A stretch of DNA of 38,221 nucleotides, from NCBI GenBank assembly GCA_002292285.1, contig DBBP01000022.1, positions 1-38,221 on the forward strand, given 5' to 3'. Each line of letters begins with the position of its first letter. Positions within the stretch are counted from its first letter, which is position 1. This document shows, one piece after another, positions 17,946-24,566 of the stretch. A model generated the notes under the pieces. That model was given only the letters and a program-made list of their open reading frames with translations. It was not told the DNA's origin and searched no databases. Source of the stretch: Proteobacteria bacterium UBA981 (lineage in GTDB: Bacteria; Pseudomonadota; Gammaproteobacteria; Ga0077536). Both the position numbers and the translations under genes were made by a program.

Positions 17946-18007
17946 AATTGGGACTCCGATGTCCGGCTGAACCTTCGGCCACCGGACGGTTACTAATACG
18001 TGCGGGG

Positions 18008-18013
18008 ATTATA
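18008..18013 (-). promoter_or_regulatory. -10 box for the acyl-CoA ligase gene
   Basis: On the minus strand this is a perfect TATAAT, 63 bases before the ligase ATG. No consensus -35 is present at the proper distance; instead that position is occupied by the 22-bp palindrome at 18014-18035. This arrangement is typical of a regulated promoter. Confidence 0.45.
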
Positions 18014-18035
18014 GCGACGGTTCGCGAACCATCGC
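18014..18035. promoter_or_regulatory. 22-bp near-perfect palindrome, candidate operator
   Basis: The core GGTTCGCGAACC (18019-18030) is a perfect 12-bp palindrome. It extends outward by one mismatched pair (18018/18031) and then four more matching pairs, giving 10 of 11 paired positions. It directly abuts the TATAAT box of the acyl-CoA ligase gene, so a bound dimer would cover the -35 to -10 spacer and repress. Size and symmetry fit a TetR- or GntR-type dimer; the regulator is not identified. Confidence 0.55.
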
Positions 18036-18309
18036 CGGCCGCTCCGATGTCAGCGTTAGCAGCGTGAAATAACTTGCGGATGATTTCTCACGACACTCCG
18101 GATTGGCAGGCGAGCAGCGTCTTGCAGCGAGAATATTTTTTAAGCTTGTGACTGATGTCAGCGCGGTTCCAAACCAGTAGTATCAGTGAGGGGAAAAATT
18201 CGCGCGACAACCGAGCCTGGAAATTCTTGATTATCAGCACGCTCTACGCAGTGCTTTTGTCTGAATTTCCTGAATCGACGCGGATCACTGTCTGAAATAG
18301 TGGACACCC

Positions 18310-18331
18310 GTCACGCCCAAACCCGCGTGAC
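18310..18331. promoter_or_regulatory. Inverted repeat just upstream of the GAF/AAA+ regulator
   Basis: GTCACGC (18310-18316) and GCGTGAC (18325-18331) are perfect inverted copies separated by 8 bases, ending 8 bases before the ATG at 18340. It could be an autoregulatory operator or an mRNA hairpin that hides the ribosome site. If the true start is the second ATG (18355), it lies in the leader. Confidence 0.35.
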
Positions 18332-18339
18332 TGAAGCAG

Positions 18340-19884
18340 ATGGAAAAAACCGAAATGAGTGATGAGCTACACCGGCTGCAGCGGGAGCGAGATCTCTATT
18401 TTCGTCTGCTCACGCTAGGCACTGCTGAAACGCTGGACGCGTTTCTCGAGGAAGCGCTGGCCCTGGTCTGCGAATTGGCCGGAGCTGACCAAGGCTATCT
18501 GGAGCTGCGCGGGGAGGTCAGCGGAGAACAGGAAACGTGGCGTATTGCACTCGGTTTCTCTGACGCCGAAGTCGACGATGTGCAAACGACGCTGTCGACC
18601 GGAATCATGGCTGAGGCGCTCTCCTCTGGCCAAACGGTAGTGACGCCGGCGGCCTTCCTGGACCCGCGCTTCAAATCTCGCGGCAGCGTCAAACTCGGGA
18701 AAATCGCCGCTGTCGTGTGCGCGCCGATAGGCACTGATGCCGGACTGGGCGTGCTGTATTTACATTCAAGCACCGCCAGCGGTAAGGATGGACAAGCGTT
18801 TTCCGAGTCCGATCGGGAGCGAGTTGAAATATTTGCGCGCCACGTTGCTCCATTCGCTGATCGCTTACTGACGCGACGCGAACGTGACAACACCGCCGAT
18901 GCAACGCTTCCTTATCGGGACACGTTGCGTGCCGATATGCTGGTTGGCAAAAGTCCGGTACTCGCCGAAGTCCTTAAACAAATTTCGCTGGTCGCGCCGC
19001 TCGACGTTAACGTCCTACTTACAGGCCCTACTGGCAGTGGTAAGTCGCTGGTCGCGCGTGTGATTCATGACAACGGTCCACGCAGTACCGCGCCGTTTGT
19101 GGAATTGAACTGCGCCACGCTGTCCTCTGAGCTAATAGAGAACGAACTTTTTGGCGCCCATGCCGGCGCCCACTCAACCGCCAGCCACGCTAGCCAAGGT
19201 AAAGTCCGCGCAGCAGAAGGCGGCACCTTGTTCCTCGACGAAATCGCTGAGCTGCCCCTCGAATCTCAGGCCAAAATTTTGCATTTACTGCAGACACGCC
19301 AATACTTTCCGCTAGGTTCCAATCAACCCGTACCAGCGAATATTCGCCTCATCTCTGCGACCAATACACCAATTTCGGAGGCCATGCGCGACGGTCGCTT
19401 TCGCGAAGATTTGTTCTATAGACTCCAGTTCCTGCCGATAGCGCCACCCGCTCTGACCGAGCGGCTTTCCGATTTGCCAGCCCTGTGCGATCAGCTTATC
19501 GAACGCGCCTGCAGGCAGCACGGTTTGCGCCGCCTTGGCATCTCTCGCAGTGCGCGCAATGCGATTCGGGTTGCGGAATGGCCCGGCAACGTGCGCCAGT
19601 TAGCACACGCACTCGAGGCAGCGGCGATCCGCGCCGGCAGCGAAAGCTTGCAGGAGATTAAACCCGAGCATGTCTTTCCGTCCGTGCCTGCCAATAGCAC
19701 GAGAAAACTCACTTGGGGCGAAGCTACGCGTGACTTTCAGCGACACTTTCTGCTCGAGGCGCTGGATCACAGTGAATGGAACATGAGTGAGGTTTCCCGC
19801 AACCTCGATCTGGCGCGCTCGCATATCTACAGTCTGATCAATTCACTTGAAATAAAATTACGCCCCCGCGGTTCAGACAGTTGA
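18340..19884 (+). CDS. GAF / AAA+ / Fis-HTH regulator with a non-canonical GAFTGA loop
   Basis: The 514-residue protein has bacterial enhancer-binding architecture. A GAF-type sensor occupies about 20-185 and the AAA+ domain 200-430. Walker A GPTGSGKS begins at 229 and Walker B GGTLFLDEIAEL at 294; the sensor region ATNTPISEAMRDGRFREDLFYRL and AEWPGNVRQL are intact. A Fis-type helix-turn-helix lies at 470-505 (WNMSEVSRNLDLARSHIYSLI). The L1 loop that contacts sigma-54 and is normally GAFTGA reads GAHSTA (276-281), so sigma-54 activation is unlikely. Such variants may work with sigma-70 or act as ATP-driven switches. The adjacent downstream unit encodes an isoprenyl diphosphate synthase, the likely target. 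An alternative start is ATG 18355. Confidence 0.88.
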   Translation: MEKTEMSDELHRLQRERDLYFRLLTLGTAETLDAFLEEALALVCELAGADQGYLELRGEVSGEQETWRIALGFSDAEVDDVQTTLSTGIMAEALSSGQTVVTPAAFLDPRFKSRGSVKLGKIAAVVCAPIGTDAGLGVLYLHSSTASGKDGQAFSESDRERVEIFARHVAPFADRLLTRRERDNTADATLPYRDTLRADMLVGKSPVLAEVLKQISLVAPLDVNVLLTGPTGSGKSLVARVIHDNGPRSTAPFVELNCATLSSELIENELFGAHAGAHSTASHASQGKVRAAEGGTLFLDEIAELPLESQAKILHLLQTRQYFPLGSNQPVPANIRLISATNTPISEAMRDGRFREDLFYRLQFLPIAPPALTERLSDLPALCDQLIERACRQHGLRRLGISRSARNAIRVAEWPGNVRQLAHALEAAAIRAGSESLQEIKPEHVFPSVPANSTRKLTWGEATRDFQRHFLLEALDHSEWNMSEVSRNLDLARSHIYSLINSLEIKLRPRGSDS

Positions 19885-19993
19885 GCACGGCGATTCGGCG
19901 CGGCTGCGACGATTTTTATCACCCTGCTCGTGCGTCACGTGGTCATCTGCAAGTACCGGCTTCGGATTCATTAGCGCAGGCGCTATTACGCCC

Positions 19994-21142
19994 ATGAGCG
20001 AATTTGCGTCGCAGTATTTCGCAGCATGCCAGGGCCCGGTACTCGAACAAGCGCGCGAAATCATTCGCTGCTGGACGTCGGCCGATCAGCGTACCTACGG
20101 GGTGATGGTCGACTATCTGCAAAGACGTGCAAAAGGCCTGCGCCCCGGTTTGTGCATCGCGGTCTGTCGCGCCCTCGGCGGTTCGCTTGAAGAGGTGCTG
20201 CCGTCGGCTGCCGTCGTCGAACTCTTCCACAACGCTTTCCTGATTCACGATGACATCGAGGACGGCTCATTGGAACGTCGCGGTGCCCCCGCCCTGCATC
20301 AATCGCACGGCACTCCGATTGCGCTCAATATTGGCGACGGATTGCTGGCACTTGCCCTACGCCCCTTGCTGACCAACACGGAACATCTCGGACTGGCGCG
20401 AACTTTGCAGATTCTGGAGATCATTGTGCAGATGGTGACTGAATCGTTCGAAGGACAGGCAATGGAGTTGCGTTGGATTGCCGACGGGACCTGGGATCTT
20501 AGCGACGCCGATTACGAGGACATGGTGCGTAAGAAAACCTGCGTCTACAGCTTTATCGCGCCGGCTCAGGTGGGCGCCGTCGTGGCACGCGCGCCCGAGC
20601 CGGTACGCGACCAACTGACGGCCTATATGCAGAGCCTCGGACTCGCCTTCCAGATTCAGGACGATTTGCTCAATCTCGAACGGGCTCGCGACAAATATGG
20701 CAAGGAGTACCAGGGTGATTTATGGGAGGGCAAGCGCACGCTCATGTTGCTACACGCGCTCCGTGAAGCAAGCACCTCTGAGCGCACCGAGGCACTACAA
20801 ATCTTATCCTCGCCGAGGCCGCAAGGCGGGGCACGCGGGCATGAATTCGACTACCTTGTCGATGAACTGCATGAATTTTCTGTCATTGATGGGCGTACGA
20901 AAAATGCCATCAACAGTTATCTTGCTGCGCGCGCGGAACCGGTCAAAAGTGTCCAGGACGTGAGCGTCTTGCGCCAGTTCATCGATGATCATCAAGGCGT
21001 TGAACACGCGCGCAGTGTTGCCGCCCGCCATGCCGAGGCCGCGCGCGTCGCTTGGCAGGAATTGTCCGGCCAGCTAAGCGCCAGCGTACACACTCGCTTC
21101 CTCGCCGGCCTGACTGACTTTGTCGTCGCACGGGAGCACTGA
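19994..21142 (+). CDS. Isoprenyl diphosphate synthase
   Basis: This 382-residue trans-prenyltransferase condenses IPP with allylic diphosphates. The first aspartate-rich motif is HDDIEDGS (D86, D87, D90). The second is QIQDDLLN (D223, D224, N227), a DDxxN form also seen in some geranylgeranyl synthases. KGLRP stands in place of the usual GKRxRP. DKYGKEYQGDLWEGKRTLMLLHA gives the C-terminal family signature. It is longer than most family members (about 300-330) by a C-terminal helical extension from about 310. Chain length cannot be read safely. Its stop is followed immediately by the next ATG, making it the first gene of a four-gene unit ending with a CrtC-like protein. A terpenoid product is therefore likely. 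Confidence 0.88.
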   Translation: MSEFASQYFAACQGPVLEQAREIIRCWTSADQRTYGVMVDYLQRRAKGLRPGLCIAVCRALGGSLEEVLPSAAVVELFHNAFLIHDDIEDGSLERRGAPALHQSHGTPIALNIGDGLLALALRPLLTNTEHLGLARTLQILEIIVQMVTESFEGQAMELRWIADGTWDLSDADYEDMVRKKTCVYSFIAPAQVGAVVARAPEPVRDQLTAYMQSLGLAFQIQDDLLNLERARDKYGKEYQGDLWEGKRTLMLLHALREASTSERTEALQILSSPRPQGGARGHEFDYLVDELHEFSVIDGRTKNAINSYLAARAEPVKSVQDVSVLRQFIDDHQGVEHARSVAARHAEAARVAWQELSGQLSASVHTRFLAGLTDFVVAREH

Positions 21143-21871
21143 ATGTTAGGCATTAGCGAAGTCGTCGCGCGACTCCAGGCGCTTCAATCGGAGCAGCCGG
21201 AAGCGCTGGTCGAAGCGTTGTGTCGAGTCGATGAAAAGTCCGGCGCAGACACCAGCGGGTTGACGCCAGTAGTACAGTTGTTACAGGAACTCGGCAACGA
21301 CGGTGTGGCCACAAGCAGCACAACTGAAACAAGCGCTGTCGAGGAAGATCCGTTCCCCGGCTTCGATAACCCGACGCGTCGCACGACGCTGCCAACATCA
21401 CCACTGGGTGCCCGAGCCGAAGGCAACGATGCGGTGACGGCGGCGCTCATTCAGACCTTGGCGTCCTACCAGACCGTGCTTGACCACAACCAGCGAGATT
21501 TCGACGAACTGTTCGCTCGCCGTGAAAATAATCTCGACAATGAATCAGAGGATGAGACCATCGCACGCCTGCGCGAGGTGCAGGCGGTCTTGCTCAAGTA
21601 TCCGGTTGCTGCTCAGGCTGCCTTTGCCGCACTCGTACGCGAGGGGCGCCGTTATGCCGATACGCCGGATGGGCAAACACTGAAACGCCAACTCGCAGGC
21701 TCGTCCGTGCTCGCCAAAGCGCGCACCCTGTTCGAAGGACTCGCCGGCGGGCTGCTGGCCGAAGATGGAGCGACGCTGCCTTCTACTTATATCGATGGGT
21801 TCCTGCACGCGCTCGACCGCGATCTTGAAAACGTGCTCCACGATCTCAGCAGCGCGGAAAAAGGCGCGTGA
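21143..21871 (+). CDS. Protein of unknown function in the prenyl synthase operon
   Basis: I do not recognise this 242-residue protein. The ATG directly follows the prenyl synthase TGA with no gap. The N-terminal 50 residues are helical (ISEVVARLQALQSEQPEALV). Residues 55-95 are a Ser/Thr/Glu/Pro-rich linker. The C-terminal 140 residues are again helical, with many acidic and Ala/Leu positions. There is no signal peptide, membrane segment or Cys pattern, so it is a soluble cytoplasmic protein. Its placement implies it serves the same pathway, perhaps as an assembly partner of the synthase or of the CrtC-like protein. Confidence 0.7.
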   Translation: MLGISEVVARLQALQSEQPEALVEALCRVDEKSGADTSGLTPVVQLLQELGNDGVATSSTTETSAVEEDPFPGFDNPTRRTTLPTSPLGARAEGNDAVTAALIQTLASYQTVLDHNQRDFDELFARRENNLDNESEDETIARLREVQAVLLKYPVAAQAAFAALVREGRRYADTPDGQTLKRQLAGSSVLAKARTLFEGLAGGLLAEDGATLPSTYIDGFLHALDRDLENVLHDLSSAEKGA

Positions 21872-22173
21872 GTTTACTGCGCCCCCAGGTCGATTTTGAA
21901 TCGGAAGACAGCATGTTGTTCGCCCTGCTTGGCATAGCTGGCGTGATGCGCTCCGAGCAGGGCTTGCTCGCGCACATTCGCGCCGCCACGCCGATTGAAC
22001 ATAGCGTTGTTACGCCAGATGATGAGGGGCTGATACTCGCCATGCTCGGCATGCATGCGCTCAGCGAACGATTAGCCGAAATCATTGACCATCAAGCGGA
22101 TGGTTCGATCTCAGCACCCGAATCACCAAACGACGTCGCCGGCTTCGCTGCAATAGAGGATCTGATGCGGTGA
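21868..22173 (+). CDS. Small helical protein of unknown function
   Basis: A 101-residue frame starts at GTG 21868, overlapping the previous stop (GTGA). The sequence is mainly helical (MLFALLGIAGVMRSEQGLL, LILAMLGMHALSERLAEIID) with acidic linkers. It is not hydrophobic enough for a clear membrane segment and shows no known motif. The overlapping starts on both sides (GTGA again at 22170) are good evidence that it is translated as part of the operon. Function is unknown. Confidence 0.62.
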   Translation: MSLLRPQVDFESEDSMLFALLGIAGVMRSEQGLLAHIRAATPIEHSVVTPDDEGLILAMLGMHALSERLAEIIDHQADGSISAPESPNDVAGFAAIEDLMR

Positions 22174-23072
22174 ACGCCGCTTTACCCAGCTCCGTTCACT
22201 TGATTGAGCGGTCCGATTACTGGCGCGCACCAGCCTTGATACCCGATCCGGATGAGTCGATTCCCGGCTACAAGGAATGGCAGCACTTCGTCATTTTCGG
22301 GCAGGGTTGGGTACTTGTTTTTAATCTCAATATCGACGGCCTGCCGCATCCCACTGGCAGACATCCGCAATATTCTCACCCTGCTCGCGCCGTCACTATT
22401 TTTAGTGCTGCACAGTGGACCGGCCAGGTCGACCGCTGCGGCGATACCGAATTACGCCTCGGTAGCCTTGACGCTCGCTTCGGCGATGCTGGTATGCGCT
22501 GGCGCTCAGGCTGCTACGAAATTTGGCAACACCAGGCAGGCATCCAACTCGAAATCAGTCTTCAGCCAGTCGCAATCCCGTCGCTGACCCATAACATTCG
22601 CCTCGCAGAGCGCAGCCACTTGAGCTGGTGCCTGGTGCCCCGATTACTGGCCAGTGGTTGGGTGGACGTTGACGGCGAGCGCCACGAGTTCGACGAGCGC
22701 GGCGCCTATCACGATCATAATTGGGGACGCTTCGACTGGGGCGGGGATTTCTCCTGGGACTGGGGTTGCGCGGTCCCAGAGGATCCGCTCGAGGATTGGA
22801 CGTTAGTGTTTGCGCGCATGAACAGCGCCGACCGCCACCGGACCACCGCAACCAGCGCTTTCCTGCTGGAGCGCGGTCAGCACATTCGCTATTTCCGCAA
22901 CGCCGAGGTGAGCTTTACCAGTGGTGAGGGAAGTCACGATCCGCCAGCCGGCCGGATACCACCAGCCGCAGCGGTGCTACTTGCGTCGGCAGGCCGGTGC
23001 GATCAGGCTATTCAGACTAGCGCCAACGGATTCAAAAAACCTTGCACCCACCAACTCGGGTGTTGTTCATAA
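22170..23072 (+). CDS. CrtC/AttH-like lipocalin-fold protein, C-terminus probably eroded
   Basis: Start GTG 22170 overlaps the preceding stop (GTGA). Residues 1-255 match the hydroxyneurosporene-synthase (CrtC) / AttH / Lipocalin_9 type. The hallmark is AYHDHNWG (Y180-G186) followed by FDWGGDFSWDWG and WTLVFARM. Members hydrate or cyclise terpenoid double bonds (CrtC) or catalyse pericyclic reactions, which fits a neighbour making prenyl diphosphates. After NAEVSFTSGEG (about 252) the sequence loses family character (SHDPPAGRIPPAAAVLLAS and a Cys-rich end). The reading frame also overlaps the 3' end of the convergent LysM gene by 61 bases. The usual last 70-100 residues seem missing, by deletion or frameshift. 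The +1 frame stays open to about 23088 but is not clearly better. Confidence 0.65.
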   Translation: MNAALPSSVHLIERSDYWRAPALIPDPDESIPGYKEWQHFVIFGQGWVLVFNLNIDGLPHPTGRHPQYSHPARAVTIFSAAQWTGQVDRCGDTELRLGSLDARFGDAGMRWRSGCYEIWQHQAGIQLEISLQPVAIPSLTHNIRLAERSHLSWCLVPRLLASGWVDVDGERHEFDERGAYHDHNWGRFDWGGDFSWDWGCAVPEDPLEDWTLVFARMNSADRHRTTATSAFLLERGQHIRYFRNAEVSFTSGEGSHDPPAGRIPPAAAVLLASAGRCDQAIQTSANGFKKPCTHQLGCCS

Positions 23073-23764
23073 CGCAAGACACGAGTCCTGAATACGATCT
23101 CGGGCGTTGCGGTGGCAACCTGCCTGCCTGGCGCATCAATGGCTGCTTCGACCGTTGCCATCGAACGCTCGAATACCCGGACCACGATGCCGAGATGCGC
23201 CACGTCGTATTGTCCATGCTGAATAAAGCAGATTGAGCCCGGGCTGACGTGCCGCGTGACTGCCCCAATTTCACGCCAGTTTCGCAAGCAACGCTTGGCA
23301 TCCGGATCAAGGCGCCGGGCAATCTCTTTGTTGACCGCAGGATTCGCGTGAAGCTCGGCATAAGCTTGCCCCCAAACGGCTTCACACAAAGCGGTGTGCT
23401 GAGGCCAATCCCTGCGCCAGGACGATTTTTTTAACGCGTCGCGATAATCCGCGCATCGGGCGTGGCGTTCGGTTGGCGGCACGTTCTGCAAAGCGGTGCC
23501 ACTGGTGCGCTGGCAGAGATAGAGCAGCCGTTTAGCATGAGCGACGATCCTGAGTGCGGCACGCAGGCGACCGTCAGCATCGGCACCCGGTGCGACCGTC
23601 GCCGCACCGCGAAACATCACCGGGATATCGATGAAGCTCCCGACAGGAAGGGCATCCGGCGTCAGGAGTTCGGGATTCAAAAGCAGAATGTCGTCGACAG
23701 TGACGCCATATTCGCGCGCCAACTGGACGAGCGTCTGTCCGTACTCGACTCGATGCAGAGTCAT
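23012..23764 (-). CDS. LysM protein with CHAP/NlpC-P60-like domain, no signal peptide
   Basis: From ATG 23764 the product has 250 residues; the frame continues to ATG 23875 and TTG 23905, but LysM homology begins right after 23764. Residues 4-49 are a LysM peptidoglycan-binding module (HRVEYGQTLVQLAREYGV, then LNPELLTPDALPVGSFIDIP). The rest resembles a cysteine amidase of the CHAP type: TALCEAVWG (C127), PGSICFIQHGQYDVAHLGIVV (H190) and ATVEA (E206) give a plausible Cys-His-Glu triad. It should cleave cell-wall peptides, yet no signal peptide precedes any start. It would need a contractile or other non-Sec route, or act on lysis. It converges on and overlaps the CrtC-like gene by 61 bases. 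Confidence 0.65.
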   Translation of the reverse strand: MTLHRVEYGQTLVQLAREYGVTVDDILLLNPELLTPDALPVGSFIDIPVMFRGAATVAPGADADGRLRAALRIVAHAKRLLYLCQRTSGTALQNVPPTERHARCADYRDALKKSSWRRDWPQHTALCEAVWGQAYAELHANPAVNKEIARRLDPDAKRCLRNWREIGAVTRHVSPGSICFIQHGQYDVAHLGIVVRVFERSMATVEAAIDAPGRQVATATPEIVFRTRVLRYEQHPSWWVQGFLNPLALV

Positions 23765-23932
23765 TTTTCTTTGATTACCGAAACGGCGGAGCGTTGCCGG
23801 TTGCGAAAGTTGCGCGCCTGGGACCTCACCGAGAGACGGTTTTGCGCGCAAGATTTCAATTTTGGGGAAATTCATGCGGTTCGTACACGCGACGGTTCTA
23901 GACAACCCGTCCAGACTGGCGAGGCCGCCGGG

Positions 23933-24160
23933 CTAGCATCGCTGAAACACGAGTACGAGATCCGACCCGGACACGAAGGTCGACAGCAACACGAAGTCGT
24001 TGGTGCGCTTACGCACGCAGTGATTGTTAATGACAGCTTCGAGATCCGATTCGCTCACGACAGACAGGTCGATGCGTTCCAGACGAGTTTCAATGGCCCG
24101 CGGCGGTAGCGTCGATGAGCCTGCTTGATGACGTTCAGCGCGCGAAGGCAATATTTTCAT
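23933..24160 (-). CDS. Small DUF4177-like protein
   Basis: This is a 75-residue frame from ATG 24160. The last 55 residues read like the small DUF4177 fold: a first strand RLERIDLSVV, helix ESDLEAVINNH, second strand DFVLLSTFV, a turn GSD, and a closing strand LVLVFQR. The first 20 residues are less convincing, and no good ribosome site is seen. It is followed on the same strand by the LysM-CHAP gene, so the two may be co-transcribed. Function is unknown in the family. Confidence 0.42.
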   Translation of the reverse strand: MKILPSRAERHQAGSSTLPPRAIETRLERIDLSVVSESDLEAVINNHCVRKRTNDFVLLSTFVSGSDLVLVFQRC

Positions 24161-24566
24161 CCTGATTCAGGTACGGCAACAGCGCGTCTGCGAGAGCTTG
24201 GGCACGCTGCGGGGGTCACAGATCGAAATAGCAAATAGCATGCCAAAGGTACGGCATGCCGGACGGTCACAGATGTCCTCAAAAGCAGAATGCGTTGCCA
24301 TAGAATTCAGACTTACAGGACAGTATTGGGTGCGCCCGGCGCTGATGCCGGTATATAGAATTGGAAACGGCAACGCCTATGATGGCCCCTGCGCAATGCC
24401 ACCCTGCACCCGAGAAAGAGACAAGTGGCGCTAACCGTTCGACCAACGGCAGAGCACCCCCGCCCTGAGCGAAGTCGCGTTCGGGTCATGTGGTTCGTTC
24501 GCACAACCGCGCAGAGCGCGCTAAAAGCGTTAAGGTCTGATCCTGAACATGCCGGAGCACCGCACG
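24161..24566. other. Gene-free spacer with repeat structure
   Basis: About 400 bases between the minus-strand small ORF and the plus-strand CoA-transferase hold no convincing gene. It contains two direct GGTCACAGAT copies (24214-24223 and 24265-24274) that flank a GCATGCC/GGCATGC hairpin (24238-24259). This is a candidate regulatory region for either or both divergent genes. Confidence 0.4.

Larger units (their letters stand above)
17946..18339. other. Divergent intergenic region with regulatory sites
   Basis: This 394-base spacer separates the minus-strand ligase from the plus-strand regulator. It contains the ligase -10 box, the 22-bp palindrome and the 7-8-7 hairpin at 18310-18331. An AT-rich run lies near 18130-18145. 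I found no coding frame of protein character, and no TGGCAC-N5-TTGCA sigma-54 site. Confidence 0.5.

Noticed and set aside
18100..18150. Possible sigma-54 promoter (TGGCAG ... TTGCA)
   Set aside because: The spacing between the GG and GC elements is about 17 bases instead of 10.
23462..24109. 215-residue plus-strand frame
   Set aside because: It is antisense to the LysM-CHAP gene; the LysM and CHAP motifs on the minus strand decide the matter.
24198..24434. Short plus-strand frame (78 residues) before the second CoA-transferase
   Set aside because: No ribosome site, odd composition and it runs through the repeat/hairpin structure; more likely regulatory DNA.
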